Source: Planctomycetota bacterium (GTDB lineage: Bacteria > Planctomycetota > PUPC01 > DSUN01). From it: a DNA stretch of 30,621 nucleotides. Under the pieces are notes generated by a model that worked only from the letters and a program-made list of their open reading frames with translations, was not told the origin of the DNA and made no database searches. The first letter of the stretch is position 1. Every line of letters begins with the position of its first letter. This document shows positions 1-7,273 of this stretch, piece by piece. The position numbers and the translations under genes are program-made. The DNA is taken from assembly GCA_016872875.1 (NCBI GenBank), contig VGYW01000043.1:1-30621 (forward strand). The letters run 5' to 3'.

Positions 1-129
1 TACCACATAGTACGCCCTCTCAGGGCTGACCTACCCATCGCCCCTTTCCCAGGGCTTCGCCCTGGGCTGCTATAGTGCGCCCCTATCGGGGCTCCGGAGT
101 AGTTCACCAGAACTGGGGGCCATACTCTT
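1..129. repeat. Dispersed composite palindrome, copy A (right half, cut by window edge)
   Basis: This stretch matches the right half of longer elements at 12221-12500 and 22079-22340. It contains, in order, a hairpin built on CAGGGCT, a CCCAGGGCTTCGCCCTGGG hairpin, a CCCC/GGGG hairpin, and the end tag reading GGGGGCCATACTC. The left half would lie outside the window. It looks like a REP/BIME-type noncoding element. Confidence 0.85.
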
Positions 130-342
130 GCGCCATAGCCCTCTTGCGTAGTCGGCCCAGCCGACTAAAATGTCTCTGTTGTGGAAAGCTCGCCCCCACG
201 CCCTTCGGTGGCGGGCGTAGCGACACGCAGCTCGCGTGTCGAAGACGGGACAGGCGAGCCACCCGTCCCTACGGCTTTCCGGAACAGCAAGTAGAATAGC
301 AGCGTTGATTGGCAGTCACCTCCCTTGAAAGGGCTCTCCCCA
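130..342. other. Intergenic leader of purM with small hairpins
   Basis: No gene is supported here. Small palindromes are visible: AGTCGGC/GCCGACT at 150-166, a CGCCC..GGGCG stem around 191-217, and GACACGC/GCGTGTC at 222-240. A TAGAAT at 292-297 could be a -10 box, but no convincing -35 lies 17 bp upstream. The purM transcript probably starts in this area. Confidence 0.5.
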
Positions 343-1380
343 ATGGACGACAAGCTCTCCTACCAGAAGGCGGGGGTGGATATTGACGTGGCCGACGCGA
401 CGAAGGACGCGATGGCGAAGAGCCTGGAGACCCGCGACCCGCGGGTGCTCAACAAGCTCGGCGCCTTCGCCTCGCTCTTCGACGGCGCGTTCCCCGAGCT
501 GAAGCACCCGGTGCTCGTGCTGAAAATCGAGGAGCCGGGCAGCAAGCAGAAGCTCGCCTTCCAGCACAAACGCCCCGTGGGCATCGCATACGACCTCATC
601 AACCACCTGGTCAACGACATAATAGTCATGGGCGCGCGGCCGCTGGCCGTCCTCGACGTCATCGTCTGCGGGAAGATCGAGAAGGACCTCGTGGCGGAGT
701 TCGTGGACGCGCTGGCGCGGGCCTGCCGCGAGCAGGACTGCTCGCTCGTGGGCGGCGAGACCTCCGAGCAGCCGGGCGTCGTCGAGGCGGGCGTCTACGT
801 CCTCGCCGCCAGCATCGTCGGCGCGGCCGACCGAGATAGCATCATTGACGGCTCGCGAATCGAGCTCGGCGACACCGTGCTCGCCGTCGCCTCCAACGGC
901 CTCCACACCAACGGCTATTCCCTCGTGCGCGCCCTGATCGCGAAGAAGCCTGAAATCCTCGACGCAAAGGTTGCGGGGGAGCCGTTCCTCGACGCCATTC
1001 TTCGCCCCCACAAGTGCTACTGGCAGGCGTTCCGCGACCTCTTCGCCTGGCACGAGCTGCACGGACTCGCCCACATCACGGGGAGCGGCATCGCCGGCAA
1101 CCTCGAGCGCATCCTCCCGCCCGGCGCCGACGCCTCGATTGACCTCTCTGCCATCCGCATCCTCCCCATCTTCAAGCTTATCCGCGACGCCGGCGGCGTG
1201 GACGACCCCGACATGCTTCGCACCTTCAACCTCGGCGTCGGCATGACCCTCGTCGTCGCCCCCTCCGCCCTCGCCCGCCTCCAGTCCCACCTCGCCGCCA
1301 AGGGCTGCGAGAGCTATCCCATCGGGGAGATTGTTAAGGGCAAGCAACAGGTCACGTACCAGGGGCATCTCATCTGGTAA
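343..1380 (+). CDS. purM: Phosphoribosylformylglycinamidine cyclo-ligase (AIR synthase), divergent ATP motif
   Basis: PurM closes the imidazole ring of FGAM to give AIR in de novo purine synthesis. The 345-aa product has the family length and landmarks: an N-terminal SYQKAGVDID block, VNDIIVMGA (residues 90-98), LVGGET near 135-140, a SNGLHTNGYSL block, HITGSGIAGN, and the C-terminal RTFNLGVGM. I chose ATG 343 over an upstream in-frame TTG at 325, because the known PurM N-terminus aligns from MDDKLSY and GAAAGGG lies about 10 nt upstream. The usual DGVGTK glycine-rich motif is replaced here by EEPGSK (63-68), although its final Gly, a Ser for Thr, and the Lys remain. No other purine gene is adjacent. 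The family call is firm. Whether the variant keeps normal ATP handling is not decided by the sequence. Confidence 0.9.
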   Translation: MDDKLSYQKAGVDIDVADATKDAMAKSLETRDPRVLNKLGAFASLFDGAFPELKHPVLVLKIEEPGSKQKLAFQHKRPVGIAYDLINHLVNDIIVMGARPLAVLDVIVCGKIEKDLVAEFVDALARACREQDCSLVGGETSEQPGVVEAGVYVLAASIVGAADRDSIIDGSRIELGDTVLAVASNGLHTNGYSLVRALIAKKPEILDAKVAGEPFLDAILRPHKCYWQAFRDLFAWHELHGLAHITGSGIAGNLERILPPGADASIDLSAIRILPIFKLIRDAGGVDDPDMLRTFNLGVGMTLVVAPSALARLQSHLAAKGCESYPIGEIVKGKQQVTYQGHLIW

Positions 1381-1409
1381 CGCTCTGCTGTCCCGGGGGA
1401 TTCGGTCCC

Positions 1410-2126
1410 ATGTCTTTCTTCACGAGCCTGAAGTTGTACCGGCCGACCCCGCCTCCCGTCATCGTGGGGCGGGACCTCGCGGCGTTCGTTCGTGCTTTCC
1501 AGACACTGGGCGCCGCAAGACCTGAGGGCATGTTTGACCTCGAGGTGAAGTTCGGCAAGAGCATAGACCAGGATGATAAGCCCACGACATATGAGGTAAC
1601 CGTGGATAAGAGCGTGAGCGAGGTCCACGCCATCGAGTGGGACGTCAAAGAGACATTGAGCTCTGCGAACGAAGTCGTGGATGCATTGGGGAGACTGCAC
1701 GGGCGAGTCTACCGAGCCGGCGTGCCATTGGGCACGGTGTCCGAACCGGTTCGCCAAGCCCTGAACCGCGTGAACTCGCAGGAGAACGAGATAGACCTCG
1801 CGCTGGACACCTGGACGCTGGGTATCGGCCCCGTGAGCGTCGGCAGTCTCAGTGCCGACCAGGTAGCCGTTGTGGGATGGATCGACGTGAGCCTTTCGGG
1901 CTATGGCTACCTTTACCCCTGGACGTTGTGCGGCCTGATCGAGCGAGCGGAGGCGCTCCCGCAAGTCCAGCGGCTGATGGCCCTATGCCGCGATACCTGG
2001 CCGGTGAAGCCAGCCGTACCTCCGCGGCGGATCCAGAGAGCCAGGAAGGCTATCGGCGAGCTTTGGCCCTACCCGCGCTTCGATACTCCATGGGATTGGT
2101 ATTGGAGCGTGAGTGAATCGGGATAG
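1410..2126 (+). CDS. Protein of unknown function, 238 aa
   Basis: I do not recognise this protein. It begins 29 bp after purM on the same strand, with GGGGGA about 9 nt before the ATG, so it may be co-transcribed with purM. It has no signal peptide and no membrane segment. The N-terminal half is beta-rich and charged (PEGMFDLEVKFGKS, then TTYEVTVDKSVSEVHAIEWD). The middle has a Gly/Ser-rich stretch (GIGPVSVGSLSADQVAVVGW) and the C-terminus is aromatic and proline-rich (ELWPYPRFDTPWDWYW). It is followed by strong palindromes and no further co-directional housekeeping gene. Codon use looks like that of its neighbours. A cytoplasmic soluble protein is the only inference I would make. Confidence 0.7.
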   Translation: MSFFTSLKLYRPTPPPVIVGRDLAAFVRAFQTLGAARPEGMFDLEVKFGKSIDQDDKPTTYEVTVDKSVSEVHAIEWDVKETLSSANEVVDALGRLHGRVYRAGVPLGTVSEPVRQALNRVNSQENEIDLALDTWTLGIGPVSVGSLSADQVAVVGWIDVSLSGYGYLYPWTLCGLIERAEALPQVQRLMALCRDTWPVKPAVPPRRIQRARKAIGELWPYPRFDTPWDWYWSVSESG

Positions 2127-2143
2127 GACGCCGGCGCTTCTCT

Positions 2144-2190
2144 CGCTCCCACGCTCCGCGTGGGAGCGCCGCCTCTTGACGCTCTGCGTC
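2144..2190. repeat. Two adjacent hairpins, REP-like
   Basis: A perfect 11-bp stem (CGCTCCCACGC/GCGTGGGAGCG, loop TCC) occupies 2144-2168. A smaller GACGC-TCT-GCGTC hairpin follows at 2178-2190. They lie between the unknown gene and the RAYT element, and could act as a terminator-like structure or as a REP substrate. Confidence 0.8.
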
Positions 2191-2218
2191 TCTGCTGACG
2201 GGCTACCTTGAGGGGCCT

Positions 2219-2246
2219 TGGGGTCAGGTCGTAACTCGAAACTTTT
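2219..2246 (+). repeat. Left terminal inverted repeat of RAYT element
   Basis: This repeat is 28 bp and perfectly complementary to 3249-3276. It ends 3 bp before the -35 box of the transposase promoter, so promoter and repeat are adjacent but not overlapping. Confidence 0.9.
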
Positions 2247-2249
2247 GGC

Positions 2250-2278
2250 TTGACACTCTGGCCCTGGTGCGGTAGAGT
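2250..2278 (+). promoter_or_regulatory. Sigma-70-type promoter of the RAYT gene; transcript probably leaderless
   Basis: TTGACA (2250-2255), a 17-bp spacer and TAGAGT (2273-2278) make a near-consensus promoter. The ATG at 2285 is only 7 nt after the -10 box, where transcription should start, and no Shine-Dalgarno precedes it. The mRNA is therefore predicted to be leaderless. Confidence 0.75.
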
Positions 2279-2284
2279 GTTGGC

Positions 2285-3271
2285 ATGGCACGTCCGCTGC
2301 GAGTGGGTATTCCTGGCGGGTTCTACCACGTGACGAGCCGAGGGACGGAGCGTCGGGAGATCGTGCGCGACGACTCGGATCGGCGGAAGTGGGTGGAGTT
2401 GCTGGGCGAGGTGGCGAGCCGCCGGCGCTGGCGGGTGTTCGCCTGGGCGCTGATGACGAATCACTTCCACTTGTTCCTGGAGACTCCCGATGCCGATCTT
2501 TCGGCGGGGATGCACGATCTGAATTCGGGCTACGTCTCGACGTTCAACCGCCGCCACGGTCGCTGCGGGCCGCTGCTCCAGGGGCGGTTCAAGGCGATTC
2601 TGGTGGAGCGGTCGGCGCACGACTGGGAGTTGTCGCGCTACGTGCACCTGAACCCCGTGCGGGCGGGCCTGGCGGCGACGCCGGGCGAGTATGCGTGGAG
2701 CAGTTGCGGGTGCTACCTGGGGCGCCGCGAGCCGCCCGAGTGGCTGGCGTGGGAGGACATCCTGCTCGAGCATGGGCGGATGCTTCGGGCGGCCCGGCGG
2801 GCGTACGCGCGGTATCTGGCGGAGGGGGTGGAGCGACCGTCGCCATCGCCTCTGGCGCGGGTTGTGGCATCCACGTTTCTGGGCTCGGAGAGCTTCGTGG
2901 CGAGGATGCGGGCGCGCCTGGAGGGGTCGCTGCCCGACCGCGAGGTGCCCGCCGCGAGGGAGTTTCGCGCTCGATTGGACGCTCCTGCCATCGAGGAGGC
3001 CGTGTGCCGCGTCTTCCGAGTCGGCGTCGAGGCCATCCGCGCCAGGGGCATTCACGGCAACGACGCCAGGGCGGTGGTGGGATACCTGTGTCGGAAGCTG
3101 GCGCCCTGCTCGATGGTCGCAGTGGGCCGTCGGCTTGGGGGCATCACGGGACAAGCCGCGGGGAAGCTGGCTCGCGCAGTGGCAGGGCGGCTGCCCGCCG
3201 ACAAGGGCCTCCGCGGGGCGGTCGAAGCGTGCGAGAGAGCCTTACGCGAAAAGTTTCGAGTTACGACCTGA
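2285..3271 (+). CDS. REP-associated tyrosine transposase (RAYT, IS200-like Y1 transposase)
   Basis: RAYTs are single-strand DNA transposases that bind and nick palindromic REP sequences. The 328-aa product shows the family pattern: an N-terminal MARPLR..PGGFYHVTSRG block, the HUH metal motif in MTNHFHLF (His60, His62), a catalytic Tyr expected at about residue 83 (SGYVSTFNRRHGR), then GPLLQGRFKA and RYVHLNPVRAGL. Residues about 240-320 resemble a DnaA-type C-terminal helix-turn-helix often fused to this family. ATG 2285 follows the promoter directly. The last residues (KFRVTT) and the stop are encoded by the terminal inverted repeat. It lies in a genome region full of REP-type palindromes, some of which may be its substrates. 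The call is firm; which palindromes it recognises is unknown. Confidence 0.93.
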   Translation: MARPLRVGIPGGFYHVTSRGTERREIVRDDSDRRKWVELLGEVASRRRWRVFAWALMTNHFHLFLETPDADLSAGMHDLNSGYVSTFNRRHGRCGPLLQGRFKAILVERSAHDWELSRYVHLNPVRAGLAATPGEYAWSSCGCYLGRREPPEWLAWEDILLEHGRMLRAARRAYARYLAEGVERPSPSPLARVVASTFLGSESFVARMRARLEGSLPDREVPAAREFRARLDAPAIEEAVCRVFRVGVEAIRARGIHGNDARAVVGYLCRKLAPCSMVAVGRRLGGITGQAAGKLARAVAGRLPADKGLRGAVEACERALREKFRVTT

Positions 3272-3276
3272 CCCCA
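3249..3276 (-). repeat. Right terminal inverted repeat of RAYT element
   Basis: This is the exact reverse complement of 2219-2246. It overlaps the last seven codons, including the stop, of the transposase gene. Confidence 0.9.
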
Positions 3277-3308
3277 CGCTTTTTGACCCCACGCTTTTCC
3301 ACGCTTTT
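3269..3308 (+). repeat. 15-bp tandem repeat (2.7 units) abutting the RAYT element
   Basis: TGACCCCACGCTTTT occurs at 3269-3283 and again at 3284-3298, followed by a partial CCACGCTTTT at 3299-3308. The first unit starts on the transposase stop codon and shares its TGACCCCA with the terminal repeat. It may mark slippage or repeated insertion at the element end. Confidence 0.85.
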
Positions 3309-3317
3309 GAGCCAAGG

Positions 3318-3766
3318 ATGATAGCCCCAGGCTTAGCGTTGCTTCTCGCCTTGTGGCCCGTTGTCGCCGCCGCGCCCAGGCAGTCGGCCGCAGGGCAGCC
3401 GAAGGTGTCGGCCCTACCACCCATTCGCGTGAGCGGCGACGGGCGGGGATTCGTCCTCGGCGAAACGGACCAGCCCTTTCACCCCTGGGGCTTCAACTAC
3501 GACCACGACGCCTCTGGCCGCCTCCTGGAGGATTACTGGCAGGCATCGTCATCGAGGAGTTCTTCCCCCTCAAGTGCGGCATCGAGGAGTTGGACGCCTT
3601 CGTTGTCGGCTCGCGCAAGCTGGCCGCGGGCTGCATCGGCTTCTACTGGGGCAAGACCCCCGAGGAGTACGCCCGAGGCCCGGCCGGCCTCGCCACCGCC
3701 ATCACGAGGTCCTGGCTCGAATATTTCCGTGCCAAGGCCCCCGCCATGGTCCGCCCCGCGCGGTAG
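3318..3766 (+). pseudogene. Internally deleted secreted glycoside hydrolase (cellulase-like) remnant
   Basis: ATG 3318 opens a frame with a clear signal peptide (MIAPGLALLLALWPVVAAAP) and then GFVLGETDQPFHPWGFNYDHD and GRLLEDYW. These are typical of the start of secreted GH5-like (cellulase clan) proteins. After about 3537 that frame turns to nonsense. From about 3543 a different frame reads GIVIEEFFPLKCGIEELDAF and continues to a stop at 3766, which looks like the usual C-terminal end of such enzymes (catalytic-acid strand IVIEEFFPL). Most of the TIM barrel, roughly 250-300 residues, is missing and the two ends are out of frame. The pseudogene begins 42 bp after the RAYT element, so the deletion may be linked to that element. 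The family is recalled from motifs, not from a search. Confidence 0.7.
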
Positions 3767-3771
3767 CGCGC

Positions 3772-3800
3772 TTGACTCCACATAGACGCGCCCTTAGAAT
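3772..3800 (+). promoter_or_regulatory. Sigma-70-type promoter for the STAS/RsbW fusion gene
   Basis: TTGACT (3772-3777), a 17-bp spacer and TAGAAT (3795-3800) lie 37 bp before the ATG. GGAGA at 3826-3830 supplies the ribosome binding site. Confidence 0.7.
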
Positions 3801-3837
3801 CAGATATGGGGAGAGGAAAGCGGCCGGAGAATGACGT

Positions 3838-5112
3838 ATGCCCCAACTCCACGCCCAGGTGCGCAGGTCCACGGTCGGCGAGAAGCTCCCGGTCGCCTGG
3901 GTGCAGCTCGAAGGGTTCCTCGACGCCTCCACCGTGCTGTCGTTCGAGAACACCCTCGCGCTCCTCCACCGCGAGGGGCAGGGCGACGTTGTGCTGGACT
4001 TCGCGGGCGTGCTCTACGCGAACAGCTCGGCCATCGGGGCTATCCTGAACTACCGCAACCTCTTCTCCCTCCAGAGCCGCGACCTGGTGCTCATCCGCCT
4101 GGCGGCCCAGGTGCGGGCGACCTTTGAGCTCCTGGGCCTCCTGCCCGTCCTGCCGTGCCTCGACGGCGAGGACGCTGCTGCGCGCTACCTCCTGAGCGCG
4201 CCTGCCGGGCAGCGGGACCTGGCGGCCTTCGGGGCACGGCCCGCCCCAGCCGCCGGCCCGCCCCAGCCTGCCGCGGCTCCCGCCGAGCGCCCCGCGAAGC
4301 GCAACGTCATGATGATCGCCCCCGAGGAGAACCGCTTCACCGACATCACGAAGATGCGCCTCCTCGCCCCTGGCGGACGCTTCCAGATCGTCACGAGCTG
4401 CTCCGAGGCCCTCCACCACTTCGACGTGCTCGACCCCGACCTGATCATCCTGGAGGACCCGATGCACGGCTCGGAGGACTTCCTCTGGGCCGTCAAGACC
4501 GAGAAGGGCAAGAGCGTCGTCCCAGTCATCAAGCTCTACTGGACTGGCACCGACATCGAGACCAGGAAGGAGTTCAAGATCTGGGAGGACGACTACCTGG
4601 TTGAGCCGTTCGAGGTGATGGAGCTCTTCGCCCTCAGCGAGGCGGAGCTGCGGCGCTTCCCCGAGGACCGCAAGGTCGTCCAACACCTCACCCACTTCGA
4701 GTTCCGCACCCGCCGCGAGAACATCGCCCGCGCCGGCGAGCTGGCCGCCGGCCTCCTCAAGAAGTCCGGGCTAGCCGCCGAGCGCGCTTCCGCCCTCGCC
4801 GCCGCCTTCGCCGAGGCAATCGAGAACGCCGCCCGCCACGCCCACGCCTACGCCCCCGAGAAGTGCATTGACGTCGTCTTCCTCCTCGACCGCGAAAAGG
4901 TCTCGATCACAGTGACCGATGAGGGCTCGGGGTTCGACTTCCGGCCCCACCTCGAGCGCGCGCGGAGGGAGCAGCCCGTGGCCCCCGAGCGGCTCCAGCA
5001 GGCGCGCGGCGCCCTCGGCAAGCTCGGCATCCCCCTCATGGCCCGCTCCGCCGACTCCCTCGAGTATCTCGGCCCCGGCAACTGCCTCCGCCTCACAAAG
5101 CGCCTCCGATGA
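3838..5112 (+). CDS. STAS - degenerate receiver - RsbW-like ATPase fusion protein
   Basis: This 424-aa cytoplasmic protein appears to combine a partner-switching antagonist and its kinase. Residues 1-115 are a STAS domain; the phosphorylatable serine region reads YANSSAIGAIL (Ser63/Ser64), as in RsbV. A Pro/Ala linker (about 125-150) follows. Residues about 153-265 have a receiver-like fold, but the phosphoacceptor position in PDLIILED carries Glu206, and the conserved Lys before the Pro is Glu in YLVEPFE. Residues about 285-424 are a GHKL/HATPase_c domain with the N-box (FAEAIENAARHAH) and G1 box (TDEGSGFDF), as in RsbW-type anti-sigma kinases. ATG 3838 has a well-placed GGAGA. No sigma factor or phosphatase gene is adjacent, so the target is unknown. 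It is probably a stress or partner-switching regulator that does not depend on aspartyl phosphorylation. Confidence 0.8.
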   Translation: MPQLHAQVRRSTVGEKLPVAWVQLEGFLDASTVLSFENTLALLHREGQGDVVLDFAGVLYANSSAIGAILNYRNLFSLQSRDLVLIRLAAQVRATFELLGLLPVLPCLDGEDAAARYLLSAPAGQRDLAAFGARPAPAAGPPQPAAAPAERPAKRNVMMIAPEENRFTDITKMRLLAPGGRFQIVTSCSEALHHFDVLDPDLIILEDPMHGSEDFLWAVKTEKGKSVVPVIKLYWTGTDIETRKEFKIWEDDYLVEPFEVMELFALSEAELRRFPEDRKVVQHLTHFEFRTRRENIARAGELAAGLLKKSGLAAERASALAAAFAEAIENAARHAHAYAPEKCIDVVFLLDREKVSITVTDEGSGFDFRPHLERARREQPVAPERLQQARGALGKLGIPLMARSADSLEYLGPGNCLRLTKRLR

Positions 5113-5121
5113 CCGCTCGCC

Positions 5122-5210
5122 GGCCCCGAACTTGCGCCCCCCTCAGACACGCGCAAGTTCGGGGCCTCGTCGCCTGCGCCCTGTTGCGACCTTCAGGTCA
5201 CAACAGGCGC
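5122..5210. terminator. Two strong stem-loops between convergent genes
   Basis: GGCCCCGAACTTGCGC at 5122-5137 pairs perfectly with 5151-5166 (16 bp, 13-nt loop). A second hairpin spans 5176-5210 (GCGCC..GGCGC outside, GACCT/AGGTC inside). There is no T-tract, so this is either a structure-only bidirectional terminator or a REP pair. Confidence 0.6.
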
Positions 5211-5226
5211 GTGCGAAGCTGGCCAT

Positions 5227-6516
5227 TCACTGCGGCAAGAGCGGGCGGAGAAGGCCGGCCTCCTCGCCAAGAAGCGCGGCCCGGCACTCTTCAGCCTTCT
5301 CGCGTGTGACTGCGCCGGTGTGCGCGGCCGTGTTGCGGAACGCCTCCAGGTAGCGCCCCAGGTCACTGGTGTAGCGCTTGGTGAGCACCTTCTTGCCAAT
5401 GGCACTGCTCCGCAACCCGCCGGCCATTGCGGCAAACGCTGGCGCTGGCGCCGGCTCAAAGCGCAACCTTCGCAGGACATGCCACATCTCACCCATCGTG
5501 AGGGGCTTTTCCTCCGCGATGAACCTCTTGATGACCGCGGCCGACTTCTGCCACTCCGCCTGCTCAGCCTCCGAGAGCTGCCGGCCCGTGAAGACGCATT
5601 GGAAGACTTCATCCGCAGGCGCCTTGCCGCCCTTGCGGAAGGCTTCCTTGGCAGGCTCAAAGACCGCCTTCAGCAGTTGGAGCTCCAGGGCCTTGCTGTA
5701 TTCCACCACGACGGCCGCGTAGTCTGCCGTGCCCCCGCCCAGCCGCTCCATCTCCTTCAGCAGCACTTCACCCGTCGAGAGGAACTGCTGGACGTTCTCA
5801 TCGAGCTTCTCCCAAGCCGAGCCGAGCCCCTTGACAAGGTCCTGGGTCGCCTTGTCCCATCCCGCGTCGGGCGCGTACTTAGACTCAGCGAGACGCAACT
5901 CTGGCTGCGTGGAAGCGATGATGTGGTCGAAGAATGCCCCGGGGTCCTCGGCCTCGGGCTTCTTCCTCAATTCCGAGCGCGCGCGAGCCGTGGCGCTCAC
6001 CACCCGGTTGATCTCGTTGAGGCCAAGGCGATAGAGGACCGCTTCGACGTCAATGCCGATCTTCTGGCGGATCGCCACCTCTTCCACGAAGAACTTGAGC
6101 GCCAGGTTCCTGGCCTCGTCGGGAATCTCTAGCCGGGTGCCCTGCTGTTGGAAGTACGAGAAGAGGGTCAATGCGCCGGCCAGCTTGATGGCGTTCTGCC
6201 GCACCCGCACGCTGAAGAGCAACTCGCCGCGTATCTGCTCAAGCAGGAGGGCCTGGGCCTTCTCCAATGCCTCAAAGAAGCTCTCGCGAAGCACTATCTG
6301 CTTGGGCTCGAATCGCCCGCGCACAAGCGGGTGCTGCGTCTGGATGGCATAGACCAGCGTCAGGTGGTTCCGGATGTCGCCGGCCAAGGGCATCTTGAGT
6401 CGCCCTAGGGCCAGCTCGCGTTGGCTCCGGCTGAGCTCGCGCAACCGCTGCTTGGTCATCCTGTGCATCCGCACCAGCATCCGGTCCTCAATGGCGTTGG
6501 AGTCCGGATCGCTCAC
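5227..6516 (-). CDS. Large HEPN-motif protein, putative defence ribonuclease
   Basis: I do not recognise the family of this 429-aa protein as a whole. It is largely alpha-helical, with no signal peptide or membrane segment. Near the C-terminus, FRNTAAHTGAVTREKAEE contains Arg394-Asn-x3-His399, the R-x4-H signature of HEPN ribonucleases, set between helices as expected for that fold. An ATG at 6514-6516 overlaps the stop of the upstream gene by 4 bp (ATGA), so the two are translationally coupled. The operon faces away from a helix-turn-helix methyltransferase gene, with a shared 260-bp control region. HEPN proteins commonly cleave tRNA or mRNA in toxin-antitoxin and restriction-linked systems, so an abortive defence role is a reasonable inference. 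A non-catalytic HEPN fold is the main alternative. Confidence 0.65.
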   Translation of the reverse strand: MSDPDSNAIEDRMLVRMHRMTKQRLRELSRSQRELALGRLKMPLAGDIRNHLTLVYAIQTQHPLVRGRFEPKQIVLRESFFEALEKAQALLLEQIRGELLFSVRVRQNAIKLAGALTLFSYFQQQGTRLEIPDEARNLALKFFVEEVAIRQKIGIDVEAVLYRLGLNEINRVVSATARARSELRKKPEAEDPGAFFDHIIASTQPELRLAESKYAPDAGWDKATQDLVKGLGSAWEKLDENVQQFLSTGEVLLKEMERLGGGTADYAAVVVEYSKALELQLLKAVFEPAKEAFRKGGKAPADEVFQCVFTGRQLSEAEQAEWQKSAAVIKRFIAEEKPLTMGEMWHVLRRLRFEPAPAPAFAAMAGGLRSSAIGKKVLTKRYTSDLGRYLEAFRNTAAHTGAVTREKAEECRAALLGEEAGLLRPLLPQ

Positions 6517-7064
6517 CGCGAGGGCGTGCCGGGGATTTCGCGGGCATCCCCGGAGCCGAGCACCCGCCTCAGCAACGGCACCATCTCGGCGTGAAGGGCG
6601 TAGGTCGTCACCTGCTTCGCCTTGCGCTGGGGCTTCCTGACAAGCTTGAACCCCAAGAGGGCATCGAGGGTGCTTCGCGAGCGGGCGAACCGGGCCTTGA
6701 TGCCCGCGAATGCCGCCTCGTAGTCCACCTGGTTGAGGAGGAAATGCAGCACCTCTTTGGCCACCGGCTCCGCCTTCAAGCAGCGCTTCATATCCGCCTC
6801 AAGTCGCTCCCACACGCAGCCCGGCGAGAGCCTGTAGTTCTCGATGGTGTAGAACTGCCCGAAGTAGTTCTCGGGGTAACCCGCGGGCCGGCGCATGTTC
6901 AGGCCGACCATCTTCTCGACCGTGCCATTGATTGCCGCGAGGAACTGCTCCTCGGTGAGCGTGACCGCGTAGCCGTGGGCGCGGATCACCGGCATGCTCA
7001 GGCACTTGCCGAGTAGGTCTACCCGCTCCCGGTACTTGTCCTGCTCTACATCGGGGTCAACCAT
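6513..7064 (-). CDS. Small partner of the HEPN protein, possible winged-helix regulator or antitoxin
   Basis: This is a 183-aa protein of unknown family. I start it at ATG 7062-7064 (MVDPDVEQ), because AGGAGGT stands 6 nt upstream; a longer open frame reaching 7157 lacks such a site and would cross the promoter. The N-terminal part (YRERVDLLGKCLSMPVIRAHGY) is helical. The middle has an aromatic NYFGQFYTIENYRLSPG stretch. The C-terminal 60 residues (STLDALLGFKLVRKPQRKAK then TTYALHAEMVPLLRRVL) have a helix-helix-basic wing-helix pattern like a winged helix. It overlaps the HEPN gene by 4 bp and precedes it, the usual order for an antitoxin or regulator. This role is inferred from position and size only. 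Confidence 0.65.
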   Translation of the reverse strand: MVDPDVEQDKYRERVDLLGKCLSMPVIRAHGYAVTLTEEQFLAAINGTVEKMVGLNMRRPAGYPENYFGQFYTIENYRLSPGCVWERLEADMKRCLKAEPVAKEVLHFLLNQVDYEAAFAGIKARFARSRSTLDALLGFKLVRKPQRKAKQVTTYALHAEMVPLLRRVLGSGDAREIPGTPSR

Positions 7065-7128
7065 CGCGTGACCTCCTGTCCTCAGCCGGCGCTCTCCGGC
7101 AGCGCTAACATGGTCACCTGACATTCGT

Positions 7129-7157
7129 ATCTTAGCGACTCTGTGGCCCTCGCGCAA
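7129..7157 (-). promoter_or_regulatory. Promoter of the HEPN operon (minus strand)
   Basis: Read on the minus strand: TTGCGC (7157-7152), a 17-bp spacer, TAAGAT (7134-7129). The same arrangement, with an identical CTAAGATAC core, is repeated at 11061-11033 in front of the other minus-strand defence operon. The predicted start leaves a leader of about 60 nt with AGGAGGT before the ATG. Confidence 0.65.
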
Positions 7158-7244
7158 GAGGCGTGGCTAGCATTTGTCGCCGCTTGCGACGGGCAGGATT
7201 GCTTCGTTGGCATTCCAGGCCGGTGACAAACGCAGAAAAAACTC

Positions 7245-7273
7245 TTGACAAAGCGGGACGAAGCATGTAATGT
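7245..7273 (+). promoter_or_regulatory. Promoter of the HTH-methyltransferase gene
   Basis: TTGACA (7245-7250), 17 bp, TAATGT (7268-7273). It is divergent from the HEPN promoter; the two -35 boxes are separated by 87 bp (7158-7244). The leader is about 44 nt, with AGGGAAAGG just before the ATG at 7324. Confidence 0.75.

Larger units (their letters stand above)
2219..3276 (+). mobile_element. RAYT element bounded by perfect 28-bp inverted repeats
   Basis: The 28-bp sequence at 2219-2246 (beginning TGGGGTCAGGTCGTAACTCG) recurs exactly as its reverse complement at 3249-3276. Between them lies one transposase gene with its own promoter. The right repeat overlaps the 3' end of the gene and encodes its last residues and stop. 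This looks like a self-contained single-gene unit rather than a classical IS, because no target-site duplication is evident by eye. Confidence 0.85.

Noticed and set aside
5113..5226. Possible small RNA gene from the two strong stem-loops
   Set aside because: Location between convergent gene ends fits a bidirectional terminator or REP pair better, and no promoter is visible.
7065..7157. Longer start (MREGHRVAK) for the HEPN partner gene
   Set aside because: It would begin within the -35 box of the predicted promoter and ignore the perfect AGGAGGT before ATG 7064.
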